A stretch of DNA of 64,000 nt. It comes from Saprospiraceae bacterium. GTDB taxonomy: Bacteria > Bacteroidota > Bacteroidia > Chitinophagales > Saprospiraceae. The DNA is taken from the NCBI GenBank assembly GCA_016717655.1, contig JADKFC010000016.1, forward strand, positions 1 through 64,000. Direction: 5' to 3'. A program made the position numbers and the translations under genes. This document shows, one piece after another, positions 50,460 to 63,450 of this stretch (position 1 is the stretch's first letter; each line of letters opens with the position of its first letter). The notes below the pieces were generated by a model. That model saw only the letters and a list, made by a program, of their open reading frames with translations. It was not told where the DNA came from and made no database searches.

Positions 50460-51515
50460 TTATTCTACTTTGATAAATTTTCTATTGATTACCTGATCTC
50501 CATAATTGAATTGAAGTGAGTAAAATCCTGGAGCGATATCTTTAACAGAAAGCTCTTGTGGATTGGTGGTATCAAAAGATACTTTTCTCACCAATTTACC
50601 TTGTGCATCCAATAAATCCATTGCAATTATCTGACCTTTAACGCCATTAAAGTTAACGTTCAATTTGTCAGAAGTTGGGTTTGGATAGATTGAAAAATCA
50701 GTTACATCGAAACAATTGAATTCATGAGAAATGGTCTCAGAAATTTTGAATGTACCATCCAGGTCAAGTTCCACCAAACGGTAGTAGTAAGTTCCATTTG
50801 ATTTGATAGACACATCTTCAAAAGAATAGTCTTTACGGGAAGTTGAATTGCTGTTGCTTTCAATGAAAGCTACTTTTTCAAATTCTCTACCATCTAATGA
50901 TCTTTCTACATTAAAACCTTTGCTGTTTACTTCAGACTCGGTTGCCCAAGACAGGTGGATGCCCTCACAGTCCAAACTTCTGGTTTTGAAGCCAGTTAGT
51001 TTCACAGGAAGAGGAGCTGTTACACTTAAACTTGCACTTTCACCATCGTTATCACCCGAATTTGTTGCGGAGCAATTAAGCGCATCCTCTGCATTACTAG
51101 AAGTAACTCCATTTGAAATAAGTGAAACACCTGTAACAGAAACTGAAATCAACCCGCCATCTCCAGAGACCAAACTAACAATATTATTGCCGTATAAAGC
51201 ATTTTCAACAGGTACATAAACCCAAGTAAAACTTGGACCAAATCCAGACATTAAAATAGAAGCAGCTCCACCAGTAGGCACATAAGCACCAGATGCAGGA
51301 AATGAAATAATTATATCTAGACAACCTGGGGCTAATTCACCTGATTCATCCATTTCAGTGGAATTTATTGAAACAAATGTATTAAAGGTTGTAGATCCAC
51401 CAATAGGAATAGATGTGGAAACAAAACCAGCTGAACTAACAACAATATCAATCTGAGAAAATCCCGGCAGACTTATCCAAATTAAGGCAACGAGTATTAA
51501 AAGTATTTTTTTCAT
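50460..51515 (-). CDS. T9SS-sorted surface protein downstream of the giant repeat protein
   Basis: 351 residues, intact frame. A signal peptide (ILLILVALIWISLPGFSQ) is followed by a beta-rich domain (residues about 20-165, rich in G, S, N and V, with no named family) and a module of the type SWATESEVNSKGFNVERS (about 170-260). The C-terminus is a clear T9SS type A sorting domain (about 270-351, FSIYPNPTSDKLNVNF ... GFYSLQF). It begins 11 bp after the giant protein gene and shares the terminator behind it, so the two are co-transcribed. A partner or anchoring role for the giant protein is inference. Confidence 0.85.
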   Translation of the reverse strand: MKKILLILVALIWISLPGFSQIDIVVSSAGFVSTSIPIGGSTTFNTFVSINSTEMDESGELAPGCLDIIISFPASGAYVPTGGAASILMSGFGPSFTWVYVPVENALYGNNIVSLVSGDGGLISVSVTGVSLISNGVTSSNAEDALNCSATNSGDNDGESASLSVTAPLPVKLTGFKTRSLDCEGIHLSWATESEVNSKGFNVERSLDGREFEKVAFIESNSNSTSRKDYSFEDVSIKSNGTYYYRLVELDLDGTFKISETISHEFNCFDVTDFSIYPNPTSDKLNVNFNGVKGQIIAMDLLDAQGKLVRKVSFDTTNPQELSVKDIAPGFYSLQFNYGDQVINRKFIKVE

Positions 51516-51526
51516 AAATTGAAATT

Positions 51527-54500
51527 TTAATTGATTGACAAACCAGTAATTTTAATATTATTAGTTGTTGGAGTTTCACCTCCACCAGTACCAGAAACTA
51601 TTGTCGTAGTCATACCCGCAGTAGATCCTTGATTACCTGTTGCTGTCAGTTGTACCGCTACAAAGTTTGTAGTATTACCATTGATTACAACGCCAGGTTT
51701 TGAGACAAATCTCCATCTTGTTGCCTGCTCTGTGATCACCCAATCACTATTCATTACTGAGAAGGTATTAACACCTACTGTTACTGAAGTAGCATTTGGA
51801 TCAACAAATACGCTAAAGTTTGGATCCATCTTCTGTACATAGAATGTCACAGGAGCTGTTGTTGGATTTGCACTTAGGTTCCTGATTCTTACAACCACGT
51901 TTTTAGTCTGACCTGGAGCATAGCTGGTACTTCCTGTAGTGTGCTCTGGAGAAAGATCTGGTGCAGGAGGAGTACAAGTACCAACTACATTCACATTGAA
52001 TGAACAAGTTGTTGTATTTCCGCTGGCATCAGTTGCTGTGTAAACAACATTGGTAGTTCCCAATGGGAAGAAATATCCCGGGAAGTACTGGTTGTTGTTT
52101 TGTGTAGTCATCATTACACCTGAACAGTTGTCAGATGGAATTGGAACCGGCCAATAAGCTTGTGCTGTACAAGAAGTTGGATTGACATTAACAGTTACAT
52201 CTACAGGACAGTTGGATAAAATTGGAGCCCAGATATCATTAACCTGAACAAACCATTCACATGAATCCACATTGCCTTGTGCATCTGTAGCAATTACTGT
52301 TACTCTGTTATTTCCTACCGGCATTCCGAAGGTTGCTGTTATGGTATAACCACCTGCACCCAATGGTGAAATGGTCATAGGAATTACTCCGTTGTTAGCA
52401 ACTACCCTACCTTTCAATTGAACATTGATCATGCCAGCTGCAGTACAGTTATCAAAGATGGTATCCAATACAATTTGGTAGTTTTGGTAACAACCATTTG
52501 GATCAGAATTCAATACCGCATTTCCTGGACACTGACTAAATACCGGTGCTAATGTATCAAGAACTGTAACTATAGAAACACAAGTTGCAGAGTTGCCATT
52601 TACATCGGTAACAGTTAAAATAACACTGTTTGGTCCCAAATCACTGCAATCAAAGCTTGTTGGAGCTGCTGCAAAAGATTGAATTCCGCATGCATCTGAA
52701 CTACCACCATCTAATTGAGGTGCAGTTACTGAAGCCAGTCCACTACCATTTAGATAGATTGTGGTATCGCTGCAAATCGCTATTGGAGCAACCAAATCAA
52801 CAACAGTCACCGTCGCACTGCATGATGATGAGTTTCCATTCACATCTACAACTGTTAGTATAACTGTGTTAGGACCAACATTTGCACATGTAAAGTCGTA
52901 GGTATTCAGATACATTGTATCCAATCCGCATGCATCATTACTTCCATCATCAACAGCGCTTGCAGTTGTACTACCTTCGCCATTGGCATCAAGACTTACT
53001 GTTACATCCTGACATGCTGCAACTGGAGGAACATTGTCTTCTACCGTTACAGTTGAGGTACAAGTAGCCGTATTACCATTAACATCGGTTACAGTAAGTA
53101 CTACTGTATTCGCACCCACATCACCGCAATCAAATGTATTTGGATTTGCTGCGAAAGTTAAACCACCACAAGCATCTGTGCTTCCATTATTGAGTTGAAC
53201 TCCCGTGATGCCACCATCACCATTCATATCAAGTTGAACTGTGATATCTTGACAAACAGCTACTGGAGGAACAGTATCTAAAACAGTAACCAATGCAGTA
53301 CAAGTTGATGTGTTTCCATTTACATCTGTAACTGTTACCACAACTGCATTTGGACTTGTTGCCACATCAGTGCAATCAAATGCAGTTTGAGAAGCAGCAA
53401 AAGTTAATCCGCCACATGCATCAGAACTGCCACCATCTAATTCAGGAGCTGTAATGGTTACGTTTCCAGTAACATCAAGATATAAAGTAGTATCCATACA
53501 TACGGCAACCGGATCAATGGTGTCAATTACAGTTACGATTGCAAAACAGGTAGCAGAATTGTTATTAACATCTGTAACAGTCAATGCTACAATGTTAGGT
53601 CCAACGTTTGCACATGTAAAGCTTGCCGGGGCAGCACTGAACGTAAGTCCACCACAAGCATCTGTTGATCCACCATCAAGGTCTTCTGCATCTACTGTAG
53701 CATTTCCTGTTGCATCCAGATACAAGTTGATGTTTTGGCAAACAGCCACCGGATCGATGGTGTCTACTACTATTACAGTACCTGTACAAGTTGAAGAATT
53801 ACCATTTACATCAGTAACAGTAAGTACTGAAGGATTAGGTCCAACGTTTGCACAAGTGAAATCATCAGGATTCGCGCTGAAAGTCAAACCTCCGCAAGCA
53901 TCTGTTGAACCACCATCAAGGTCTTCTGCATCTACTGTTGCGTTTCCTGTTGCATCAAGGTAAAGTGTTGTTGTTGTACAAACTGCAACTGGTGCAATTG
54001 TATCCAGAACAGTTACTACTGTATAACAAGTATCACTGTTTCCATATACATCAAATACTACCATTTGAACAGTTACCGGAGCAGCAACATCTCCACAATC
54101 GAAGTTGTATACACTCAAGGTCATGGTATCTATTGCACAGTTATCCCAGCTACCATTGTTGATATCAGTTGTATCAATAGTAGCTTCACCAGCAGCATCC
54201 AGGTATACATCGATAGCTGAATTACATATTGCAACCGGTGGCTCTGTATCAACCACTGTAACTACAGCAACACATGTTGCAGAATTTCCGCAAGCATCTG
54301 TAACGGTAAGAACTACGTTGTTGGCACCTACTTCAGCACAAGTGAATGTGGTAGGAGTAGCTGACAGATTCAATAATCCGGAAGGCATACAATTGTCATC
54401 ACTTGCACCATTGATGTCGGCAGCAACAATGCTTACCATACCAGAAGGCAATAGATTAACAGAAATGTCTACACAAACCGGATCTGGTGCAGTAGTATCC

Positions 54501-57500
54501 TGAATAGAAATAATTTGGTTATCAGTTGCAGTATTACCACATGCATCCGTAATCACCCAAGTTCTGGTAACTACATAGTTATAGTAGTCACAATCAGCAG
54601 GATCGCTTCCTTGAGTTGAAGTATTTGAATGGCTGTAGGTAACAGCAGCATTACAATTATCATCACCTGTTGGAGCTCCCAGTGCCATTGCCGTTGAATC
54701 TGCATCACAATTGATAAGTGTGTCTGCGGCAAATGTTACAAAGGTTGGAGCGATAGAATCTTTTACTATGATTAATTGCTCACAAGTGTTAGAATTATTA
54801 TAGATATCAACTACGCTATAGGTTCTGATTAATGTGTCTTTGTTAACACATTCAGGAGTTCCTGTGCTTAAAGTTGATACATGAATGATGCTTGACAAGT
54901 CAACAGTACAATTGTCGTTCAATACTCCTCCAGCATTGATGAAGTCTACAAAGCCAACCAATGGATCTGAAACATCTTCTATACAAGCCACTCTTTCCGT
55001 AGGAGGACACAAGATGATTGGTGCAATGGTGTCAATTACTGTTACATCAAAGGTACAAGCTACAGTGTCAGGACCTGGATTTGTATAGGTAACTGTATAA
55101 GTTCCGATAGCAAAGTTGGCTTGTTGAACACCTGCTGCATATCCTTCATTTACTGCTCCACCCAAATCAACATCCAATTCTATTACGTTACAATTGTCGT
55201 TGATGGTTGGTGCAACCCAAGCGAATGAGATGTCACATTCTAAAACATAAAGTGTAGTATCAGTAGGACAGTTAACAACCTGAGCTGCTCCAGGACCGGT
55301 AACAGCCACTGTTGTAGAAGCAGATGTTGTACATCCGTTATTATCAGTAATTGTAACTGTGTATGATCCAGCAGCCAAGCCTGTTGCAATTGCTGTTGTC
55401 TGGCCATTGCTCCAAGAATAGGTATAACCTGGGGTTCCACCAACAGGTGAAACAGTTGCTGTACCATCTTCAGCGCCTACACAAGATTCATTGGTTGAGC
55501 TTGCAGTAGCAGTTAACAATGTAGGCTCACCTACTGTAACTGCAACAGAGTCTCTACAAGAATGTGAATCTTCAACTACCAACATATAAGTTCCTGCTGG
55601 AGCGTTGAATACTGGTGAAGCTTGTCCATCGTTAGGGAAGTCAATGAAATAAGTATAACCTGTTGTTCCACCACTGGCATTTCCAGTAATAGTACCATTA
55701 CCACCGTTGCAATCAGCATCATCAGATGTTGCTGAAACTTGCAATGCAGTAGGTTCTGTTATTGTAAACTGGGTAGAAGCAGTACAACCGTTTTCATCTT
55801 CCACGTCTATTGTATAAGTATCAGCAGGTAATTCATCAAAGAAGAAACCAAAATCGGTTTGAGTCAAAGTCAATGAAGATCCTGTCAATGTTACATTGTA
55901 ACCACCAGGTAAAGGTGTTCCACCTGTAATGGTAGCAAAAGCAGTTCCTGTGCTGTCACCGTTACAAGATACGTTGGTCACAATCAAACCTTGTATTTGA
56001 ATAGCAGAAGGCTCTCCAACTACCAATAAGGTGTCAATTGTACATCCTGCAGCATCTGTTGCTGTTACGTGATAAGTACCAGCTGACAAACCAGATGTTC
56101 CAACAGGATTGCCGTCACCATCTTCCCAGCTAAGGGTTACCATTGGGCTTCCACCTGTTACATTGGCTGAAACAGAACCATCGCTGCCTCCGTTGCAAGA
56201 TGCATCAAGGGCAGTTGCACTTGACCATGCCATAGCCGGACTAACATAGATTGTTTTGCTTGCAGAGTTGGTACAACCGTTTACATCTGTTACTACTACA
56301 GAATAAGTGGTAGTTGCAGTTACATTTACGGTAATGGCAGCTGTGTTAGCACCATTTGACCATGCATAAGATCCACCACCTGATGCAGTAAGGGTTACAG
56401 CGTCGCCGCCACAAACCAAAGTGTCAGTTGCGCTTATAGTTACTACTGGAAGAGGATTAACTACTACTGTTGCAGAAGCGCTGTTGGTACAACCATTTCC
56501 ATCTGTAACTACAACAGAATAAGATGTAGTAGCAACCGGAGATACAGTTATACCTGGCGTTACTGCCATGGTTGACCATGAGTAAGTAGCGCCGCCGCTA
56601 GCCGTTAAAGTAGTATTTTGACCTACACAGATTTCCAGATCACCAGAAATACTTGCTGTAGGTAAGGTCCATGTATTAAGCGCAAAACTACTTACCGCAA
56701 AACAACCATTCATATCCTCAACTCTTACCCAAATAACTTGGTTATCAACACCTGTGTAAGAACCTGGTGAAGGAATATCACCTGTACCTGCAGTTGCATC
56801 TGATTGAGAAACGTGGAATGAAATGCTACCTGAAGTAGTAGGCACTGCATTATTTAAATTAAATACGCCAACTGCACCGCCTTGAACGTTTTCACAAGCA
56901 TTTAATGCAAGTGGTTCACCGACCGCAAAGGTTGGGTTTGGATTTACATTAATAGTTGCAGCTTCTGTATCAGTGCAACCGTTAACATCTGTTACCGTCA
57001 CCGTGTAAGTTGTCATTACAACCGGTGAAACGGTGATGGATGGTGTCACTGCGCTATTTGACCACAAATAAGAAGCACCACCTGTTGCAGTAAGATCAAC
57101 TGACTCACCATTACAAATGGTTGCAGATGCAGGAGAAATTGCTGCTGTTGGCAATGGATTAACAATCACTTCTACACTTTCTGTGTCTGTACATCCATTG
57201 GCATCGGAAACAGTTACAGTGTAAGTTGTTGTTACCGCTGGACTAACTGTAATACCAGGTGTTGCAGCCATGTTTGACCATGAATAAGAGCTTCCACCGC
57301 TAGCAGTTAAAGTAGTAGATTCTCCAGCGCAAAGTTCATCATCACCAGAAATACTTGCAGTTGGAAGTGGGTTAACTGTCAAGATTATGCTTTCGATTGT
57401 ATAACAACCGTTAACACCTGTCAATCTCACCCAGATTTCCTGGCCATTATTTCCTGTATAAGTACCTGCATTTGGAATGGCTCCAATTCCTGCTTCTGCA

Positions 57501-60500
57501 TCAGATGCACTAACATGATAGCTAATGGTGCCTGAAGTTGTAGGAACACTGTTGGCAAGATTAAAGATACCTTGCTGACCGTTTGCTACGGTAGCACAAG
57601 CAGCCAAATCTATTGGTTCTCCTGCTGCAAATGTTGGAACAGGATTTACAGTAAATGTTTAAGTTGTGCTATCAGCACATCCTTCCGCATTGATCACTTT
57701 TAATTTTATAGTTAATGCGTTGGTATTGTCTGTTTGAGCAGTCAATACTGCATTTTGAGTATTTGCATTTGCCAAAGAAGCATTGCCTGGTGATGCACTC
57801 ACAATTGACCACTCATATGTAAAGGTAGAAGGTGGCAAATTGGTTGCATTTCCTAAAAGGGTACGCTCTTCACCCTGGCAAAGCGTATTGTCGCCATTTG
57901 GATTTAAGGTAACCAATGGTTTGTTGTTTACTACAACACTAACCACAAATGGAGTACCTGCACATCCAAATGTGCTGGTTGGAGTAACTGTATAGTTAAC
58001 TGTTAATGGGAAATTGAAGATGTTCGTTACATTATCAGTTAAAGTTGCACCTGATCCGGTATCACCTACTGCAGCACCAACAGCAAAAGGAGCTGGTGTC
58101 ATGGAGGTAATCTGCCAATTGAAGGTGATAGGCTCAAGATCATCGTCAGATGGATCTGGATATGCACCCAGGTTGGTCAGATTTTCATTCAAATCATAAC
58201 TGAAAGTAACACCTGAACAGGCAGTTTCTGTGCTACCTGCACCAACTGGTTCAGGATAAACAGGAACTTTAACCTGGAAGGTATCACCGGCACATGAACC
58301 CGTTGCCGCTGAAGTAATAGGAATGATCCTATATCTTACTGTATCGTGTAAACTGGTTACATTGTTGAAATTATCATTGTTGATGATCGCTCTATTTACA
58401 CCGGCAAAAACACCCGTATTTGAAATGTTAAATGGATAGTTGCCTACGTTTGACGAGTTAACTGTTCCAAATGGAGTAGCCAATGGATCCGCAGCTCCAT
58501 TTACGGTAATTGAACCAGGAACACTTAAACTTGCCCATCTGTAAGTCGCAACCGCAACCGGTGTATTGGTTGGGTTGGTTGGTAAAGTACTTGAAGCACC
58601 TACGTTTACATCAGAGCATGCTGCTGCAGAAGCTATATTATTTACAACTGGTTCTGGTCTGATTGAAGCTGTGACAGTAAATGGATTACCCTCACATCCG
58701 TCTGCAGTGATTGGAGTAATATTATAAACAACAGTTTCTATCGCGTTAGTCTCATTTGTCCACGAATCATTTGCTAATTCAGATGCCAAAACATTTAATG
58801 CAGGCGCAACGGGACTTCCAGCACTAGCAGTCAAAGTGGTTGTAATACTATTGATGTTATATGCCACAACTGCGGGGCCATCTGGGTCATCTCCTAAAAT
58901 CAATCCCAATGCTACATCACTACAAACTGTCACATTCTGATTAGCTACCTGCGGTTCTGGGAAAACTGGAACAGTCTCTGCAAAAGTAGAACCTTGACAT
59001 CCTGTAGAACTATTGAATCCAGTAATTGAATAAACTACATTCACAACTCCTTGTAATATTGTTAAAGTTTCAGTTACACAGAAAGAGTTTGAACTGGCAC
59101 TATGCTCCACCTGTGGGCTCCCGTAATTGACTGTCCAACTAAACGTCGTTGGCACAGCGTTGTCAACATAATCCTTGAAAATTAAGCGTGAAACTCACAT
59201 CTGAGCAAACATCAGCTTCAATCACATTATCAGCCAATGGATCAAGAGGTAAGATTTCCAAAATTTACAGAACAAGTATTTGTATTACCTGCTCCATCTG
59301 TTACAGTTAATACTCTCTGGTTACAATGTTTATCTCCCAATACTCAAAACCTGAGTCAGCACAATCAAAAAATCCATCGTTGATTGAATAAGAGGCAATC
59401 ACACAGTTATCAGTAGAACCTGTGCCCAATGCATCAATTTCAGGTTGGGAAAGCGTGTAAGTTCCAGAAGGAGAACCCAAGGTTATTGTAACATTTGAAG
59501 AAGGACAAACCGCAACTGGGTTGTCATCATCTTCGTAAGTAACATTTACACTACAAGTTGCAGTATTTCCTGCTCCATCTGTAACCGTAATTGTGTACGC
59601 GATTACTTGGCCATCAGTCACATTAACTACAGTTCCCGAAAGTACACTTTGTGTAACTGTTGGATACTACAATTATCCAATTCATTAGTTACTAAAACTG
59701 CCAAATCAGGTACGTTGGCTTACATCCAGATTGCCATTTGTGTATGCTGTTTGTGCTGGTGGGCAAGTGAAGGTAGGTGCATCATCATCTTCATAAGTTA
59801 CATCTACGGTACAAGTGGTTGTATTTCCTGCTCCATCTGTAACGGTAACAGTAATTTATTATCTGACCATCAGAAACCATGATGGCAGTACTGGCATGTG
59901 CTTTGTGTTACTATCGCGGTTCCACAATTATCTGCTTCATCTGCAACAAGAGCCGCCAGGTTTGGTACATTGGCTTCCGCAGTTTACATTGCCGTTGGTA
60001 TATGCTGTCTGTGCGCCTGGACAAGTGAAGGTCGGAGCATCATCATCTTCATAGGTAACAGCTACCGTACAAGTGGCGGTATTGCCTGCTCCATCTGTAA
60101 CGGTTACTGTATAATTAATTATTTGACCATCTGTGACTGTGATGGCAGTTCCTGCAGCTGTGCTTTGCGTTACTATTGCTGTTCCGCAATTATCTGCTTC
60201 ATCTGCAACAAGAGCCGCCAGGTTTGGTACATTGGCTTCGCAGTTTACATTACCGTTGGTAAATGCTGTTTGTGGGCCCGGACAAGTGAAGGTCGGTGCA
60301 TCGTCATCTTCATAGGTAACAGCTACCGTACAAGTGGCGGTATTGCCTGCTCCATCTGAAACGGTTACTGTATAATTAATTATTTGACCATCTGTGACTG
60401 TGATTGGAGTTCCTGCAGCTGTGCTTTGCGTTACTATTGCTGTTCCGCAATTATCTGCTTCATCTGCAACAAGAGCCGCCAGGTTTGGTACATTGGCTTC

Positions 60501-62583
60501 GCAGTTTACATTACCATTGGTAAATACTGTTTGAGGAGTTGGACATGTAAATGTTGGAAGATCATCATCTTCATAAGTAACATTTACTGGACAGGTGGCT
60601 GTATTGCCTGCTCCATCTGTTACTGTAACAGTATAAGCAATTACCTGACCATCGTAATATTAACTGGTGTCCGCTGCCGTACTTTGAGTTACGATTGCAG
60701 TACCACAATTATCTGCTTCATCTGCAACAAGAGCCGCCAGGTTTGGTACATTGGCTTCGCAGTTTACATTACCATTGGTAAATACTGTTTGAGGAGTTGG
60801 ACATGTAAATGTTGGAAGATCATCATCTTCATAAGTAACATTTACTGGACAGGTGGCTGTATTGCCTGCTCCATCTGTTACTGTAACAGTATAAGCAATT
60901 ACCTGACCATCTGTAATATTAACTGGTGTGCCCACTGCCGTACTTTGAGTTACGATTGCAGTACCGCAAGTATCTGCTTCATCTATTACTAAAGCTGCCA
61001 GGTTAGGGAACATTGGCTTCGCAGTTTACATTACCATTGGTAAATACTGTTTGAGGAGTTGGACATGTAAATGTTGGAAGATCATCATCTTCATAAGTAA
61101 CATTTACTGAACAGGTGGCTGTATTGCCTGCTCCATCAGTAACGGTTATTGTATAATTTATTAACTGACCATCTGTGACTGTGATGGCAGTTCCTGCAGC
61201 TGTGCTTTGCGTTACTATTGCTGTTCCGCAATTATCTGCTTCATCTGCAACAAGAGCCGCCAGGTTTGGTACATTGGCTTCGCAGTTTACACTACCGTTG
61301 GTAAATGCTGTCTGAGGGCCCGGACATGTAAAGGTTGGTGGATCGTCATCAGCTACATCAATGGTAATAGAACAGGTAGCTGACAAAAGTCCACTGGTCA
61401 CTGTCCAAATGATGGTAGTTGATCCTTGTGGAATATTAGCACCTGCCAAAGTAGCCATTCCATTAAAGTCATTTGAAACCACCACAGTCAAAGGACAGTT
61501 ATCCATAGCTGTTGGATCAAATTCAGTTCCTACTGTGGTATAAGCACACAATGGATCATCTGTAAATCTGGAGAACGGACTGCCTGTTGGACAAGTTATA
61601 GTTGGAGCCTCATCATCCACTACTGTAACTGTAAAGCTACAAGTAGAAGTGTTGCCCGCTAAATCGGTTGCACGATAGGTAACAGTAGATAAACCTACTG
61701 AAACAAAGGTACCGATTGCCGGACCACCAATTTGAGTTACATTCACGCCAGGACAGTTGTCTGATACAGTAAATGCATTCCATTGGACAGTGGCACCGCA
61801 GTCACCTAAAATATTATCATCACCTCACTCGATTGAACTGTAATATTAGCAGGACAATTCAAAAATAGGCGGGTCATTATCTTGTACCGTAACATTGTAA
61901 GTACAAGTAGCTGTGTTTCCAGCACCATCTGTTACAAAGGTATTCAACCGAGTTTACCCAGCTGGCAATACTACAGGACTGCCTCCCATATAACCTGGAA
62001 GTGCATTCACTGATATTGTAGTAATAGTTGGAGTTCCACAATTATCACTTGAAAGATGCAAGTGCTTGAATATTGTAAGGTGAGGTACACTGGTTGGCCG
62101 GATTGGTAAATATAATAGTGTCGGCACGACAAGTAATCGTTAATGGTGCTGTATTATCCGGATTACATGGATCTTTACGTTTACAACAACTGTATTTACC
62201 CACAACTGACCATGACCAAACTAAGTTAACACTCGGATTGGCCCCTGGAATTGAAGGAAAGCTGTAGATGCAAAAACGTCTGAACCTCGCAGCCGTCAAC
62301 ACCACATAATCGTTTCCAGCTGCTGTATTGGGCTTGACAAATCCTGTTAAGGTATCAATGTCCAAAACACCACCCAGAATGGCTGAACCGGGAGTAACCT
62401 GAAGTTGGTCATGCCCTGTACAAAGGGTAGTAGTTTACGACTTCAATGGCAAAGTACCTCCACCAGATTGGTCAAGCTACCTACGGTCATACACCCTTGA
62501 GCGTTGACCTTTGCACTGGGAAGTACAAATAGGAAAACGGCCAGTAAGAACGGAGCAGTCAAACCATGTAGTATTCTTTTCAT
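51527..62583 (-). CDS. Giant HYR/PKD/SprB-repeat surface protein, heavily frameshifted
   Basis: About 3,680 codons if intact. It starts at ATG 62583 (MKRILHGLTAPFLLAVFLFV, a signal peptide ending VNAQ). Modules from N to C: a unique region (62450-62150), HYR repeats (62150-59500), PKD-like/Ig-like modules (59500-56240, recurring LCxGExxTLTASGGxxYxWS), about four SprB repeats (56240-55270), HYR-like modules (55270-54530), eight about-80-residue modules with CxDxxxYLDxxGxxT and DACGG (54530-52560), two more HYR modules, and a C-terminal domain (51960-51527) without a T9SS sorting signature. The 5' third is broken by many frameshifts, and an in-frame TAA stands at 57659-57661. Segments 57607-51527 and 59155-57659 are long clean frames. 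Probably a cell-surface adhesin. Confidence 0.75.
52560..54530 (-). repeat. Eight tandem about-80-residue modules in the giant protein
   Basis: Eight consecutive modules, each opening with CxDxxxYLDxxGxxT and carrying DxGSxDACG and VLTVTDVNGNSxTC. The DNA period is about 240 bp; for instance the shared block GCATCTGTTGAxCCACCATC occurs at 53658 and again at 53898. The two modules at 53.6-54.0 kb are nearly identical over about 60 bp, which points to recent duplication or gene conversion. Confidence 0.85.
59531..61340 (-). repeat. Tandem 261-bp HYR-type repeats
   Basis: Near-identical repeats coding for about 87 residues each (TYEDDDLPTFTCPTPQ ... NVNCEANVPNLAALVADEAD). The marker CTTC(A/G)TA falls at 59531, 59789, 60047, 60308, 60569, 60827 and 61089, so spacings are 258, 258, 261, 261, 258 and 262. 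The unit is 261 bp; the shorter and longer steps coincide with frame breaks. DNA identity between adjacent copies is high over long stretches. Confidence 0.88.
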
Positions 62584-62932
62584 TATTAAAGGTTTTTTAA
62601 ATGCCTGATTATGTAATTGAATCTTGGTCATATAACTATGAGATTATGTACTGTTTGAAGACTAAAACACCTGAGGGACAAAGTGTTAATTCACCACTTG
62701 GGGTGAAAAAAGAATAGGTTCTCGAAGCAGGTTTTCTCGTCATTGGTTAAATATATAAAACAGATTTTTTTTTACAAAATCTGCCTAATTGGGCAAGTTA
62801 ATCAAAATAACTGACTATCTGTACCTTATTATGTTTAAAAATTTACATTAAGTTTTTGGTCTTGAAAATCAACAATATATAATAATTTTAACTAAAGTGT
62901 TCATTTTTATTCGTGCTTTTCGAGGTTGGATC

Positions 62933-62950
62933 CTCTCAAAATTTTGAGAG
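62933..62950. promoter_or_regulatory. Perfect 18-bp palindrome
   Basis: CTCTCAAAATTTTGAGAG reads the same on both strands. With no loop it suits a dimeric protein-binding site better than a terminator; as RNA it would need an A/T-rich loop. It lies 350 bp upstream of the giant protein start. Confidence 0.45.
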
Positions 62951-63450
62951 TTACACCTAACAAAAAGGTTTTTTTTTTGATTTCAACTGGTTATTTGTGT
63001 AATAAAATGACAAAATTTTGGTTGATACCCCTTTTTAATATTGTATCTAAAATCTGTGGCATCCACTATTTTGCACATCTATTCACAAAAACTGATCTTT
63101 TGAGTAATTCAAACTGATTGATCACAAACAATTCGTTTTGTTAAAAATCTGATTCATTTGTTTACACTCCGTATCAACCTATTTTTGCATCTTTTAAACC
63201 AAGTGAAAAATTTCAATCTTTATTAAGTACAAAAATAAAGCCAATAATTCGTATTAAATAATATATTTATATAAATAAATATGTAAATATAAATTATTAA
63301 TATTCATTATCTTATATATTAATAAAAACACAATTTAAATACTTACATTAAGATTATAAGGCATAAAATTAATAAAAGCATTGAAAAATCATTAAGGGTT
63401 TACCCCCAAATTAAGTTAGAATCCCTTCAAAATCATCAATTAAAGGGAGA

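Noticed and set aside
59607..60992. Long open frames on the plus strand rich in cysteine (for example ICCLCAWTSEGR)
   Set aside because: They are antisense shadows of the HYR repeats; they repeat with the same 261-bp period and have no signal peptide or ribosome binding site.
59531..61340. Regular direct repeats resembling a CRISPR array
   Set aside because: Unit is about 261 bp and codes for protein modules; there are no short 20-40 bp repeats with unique spacers.
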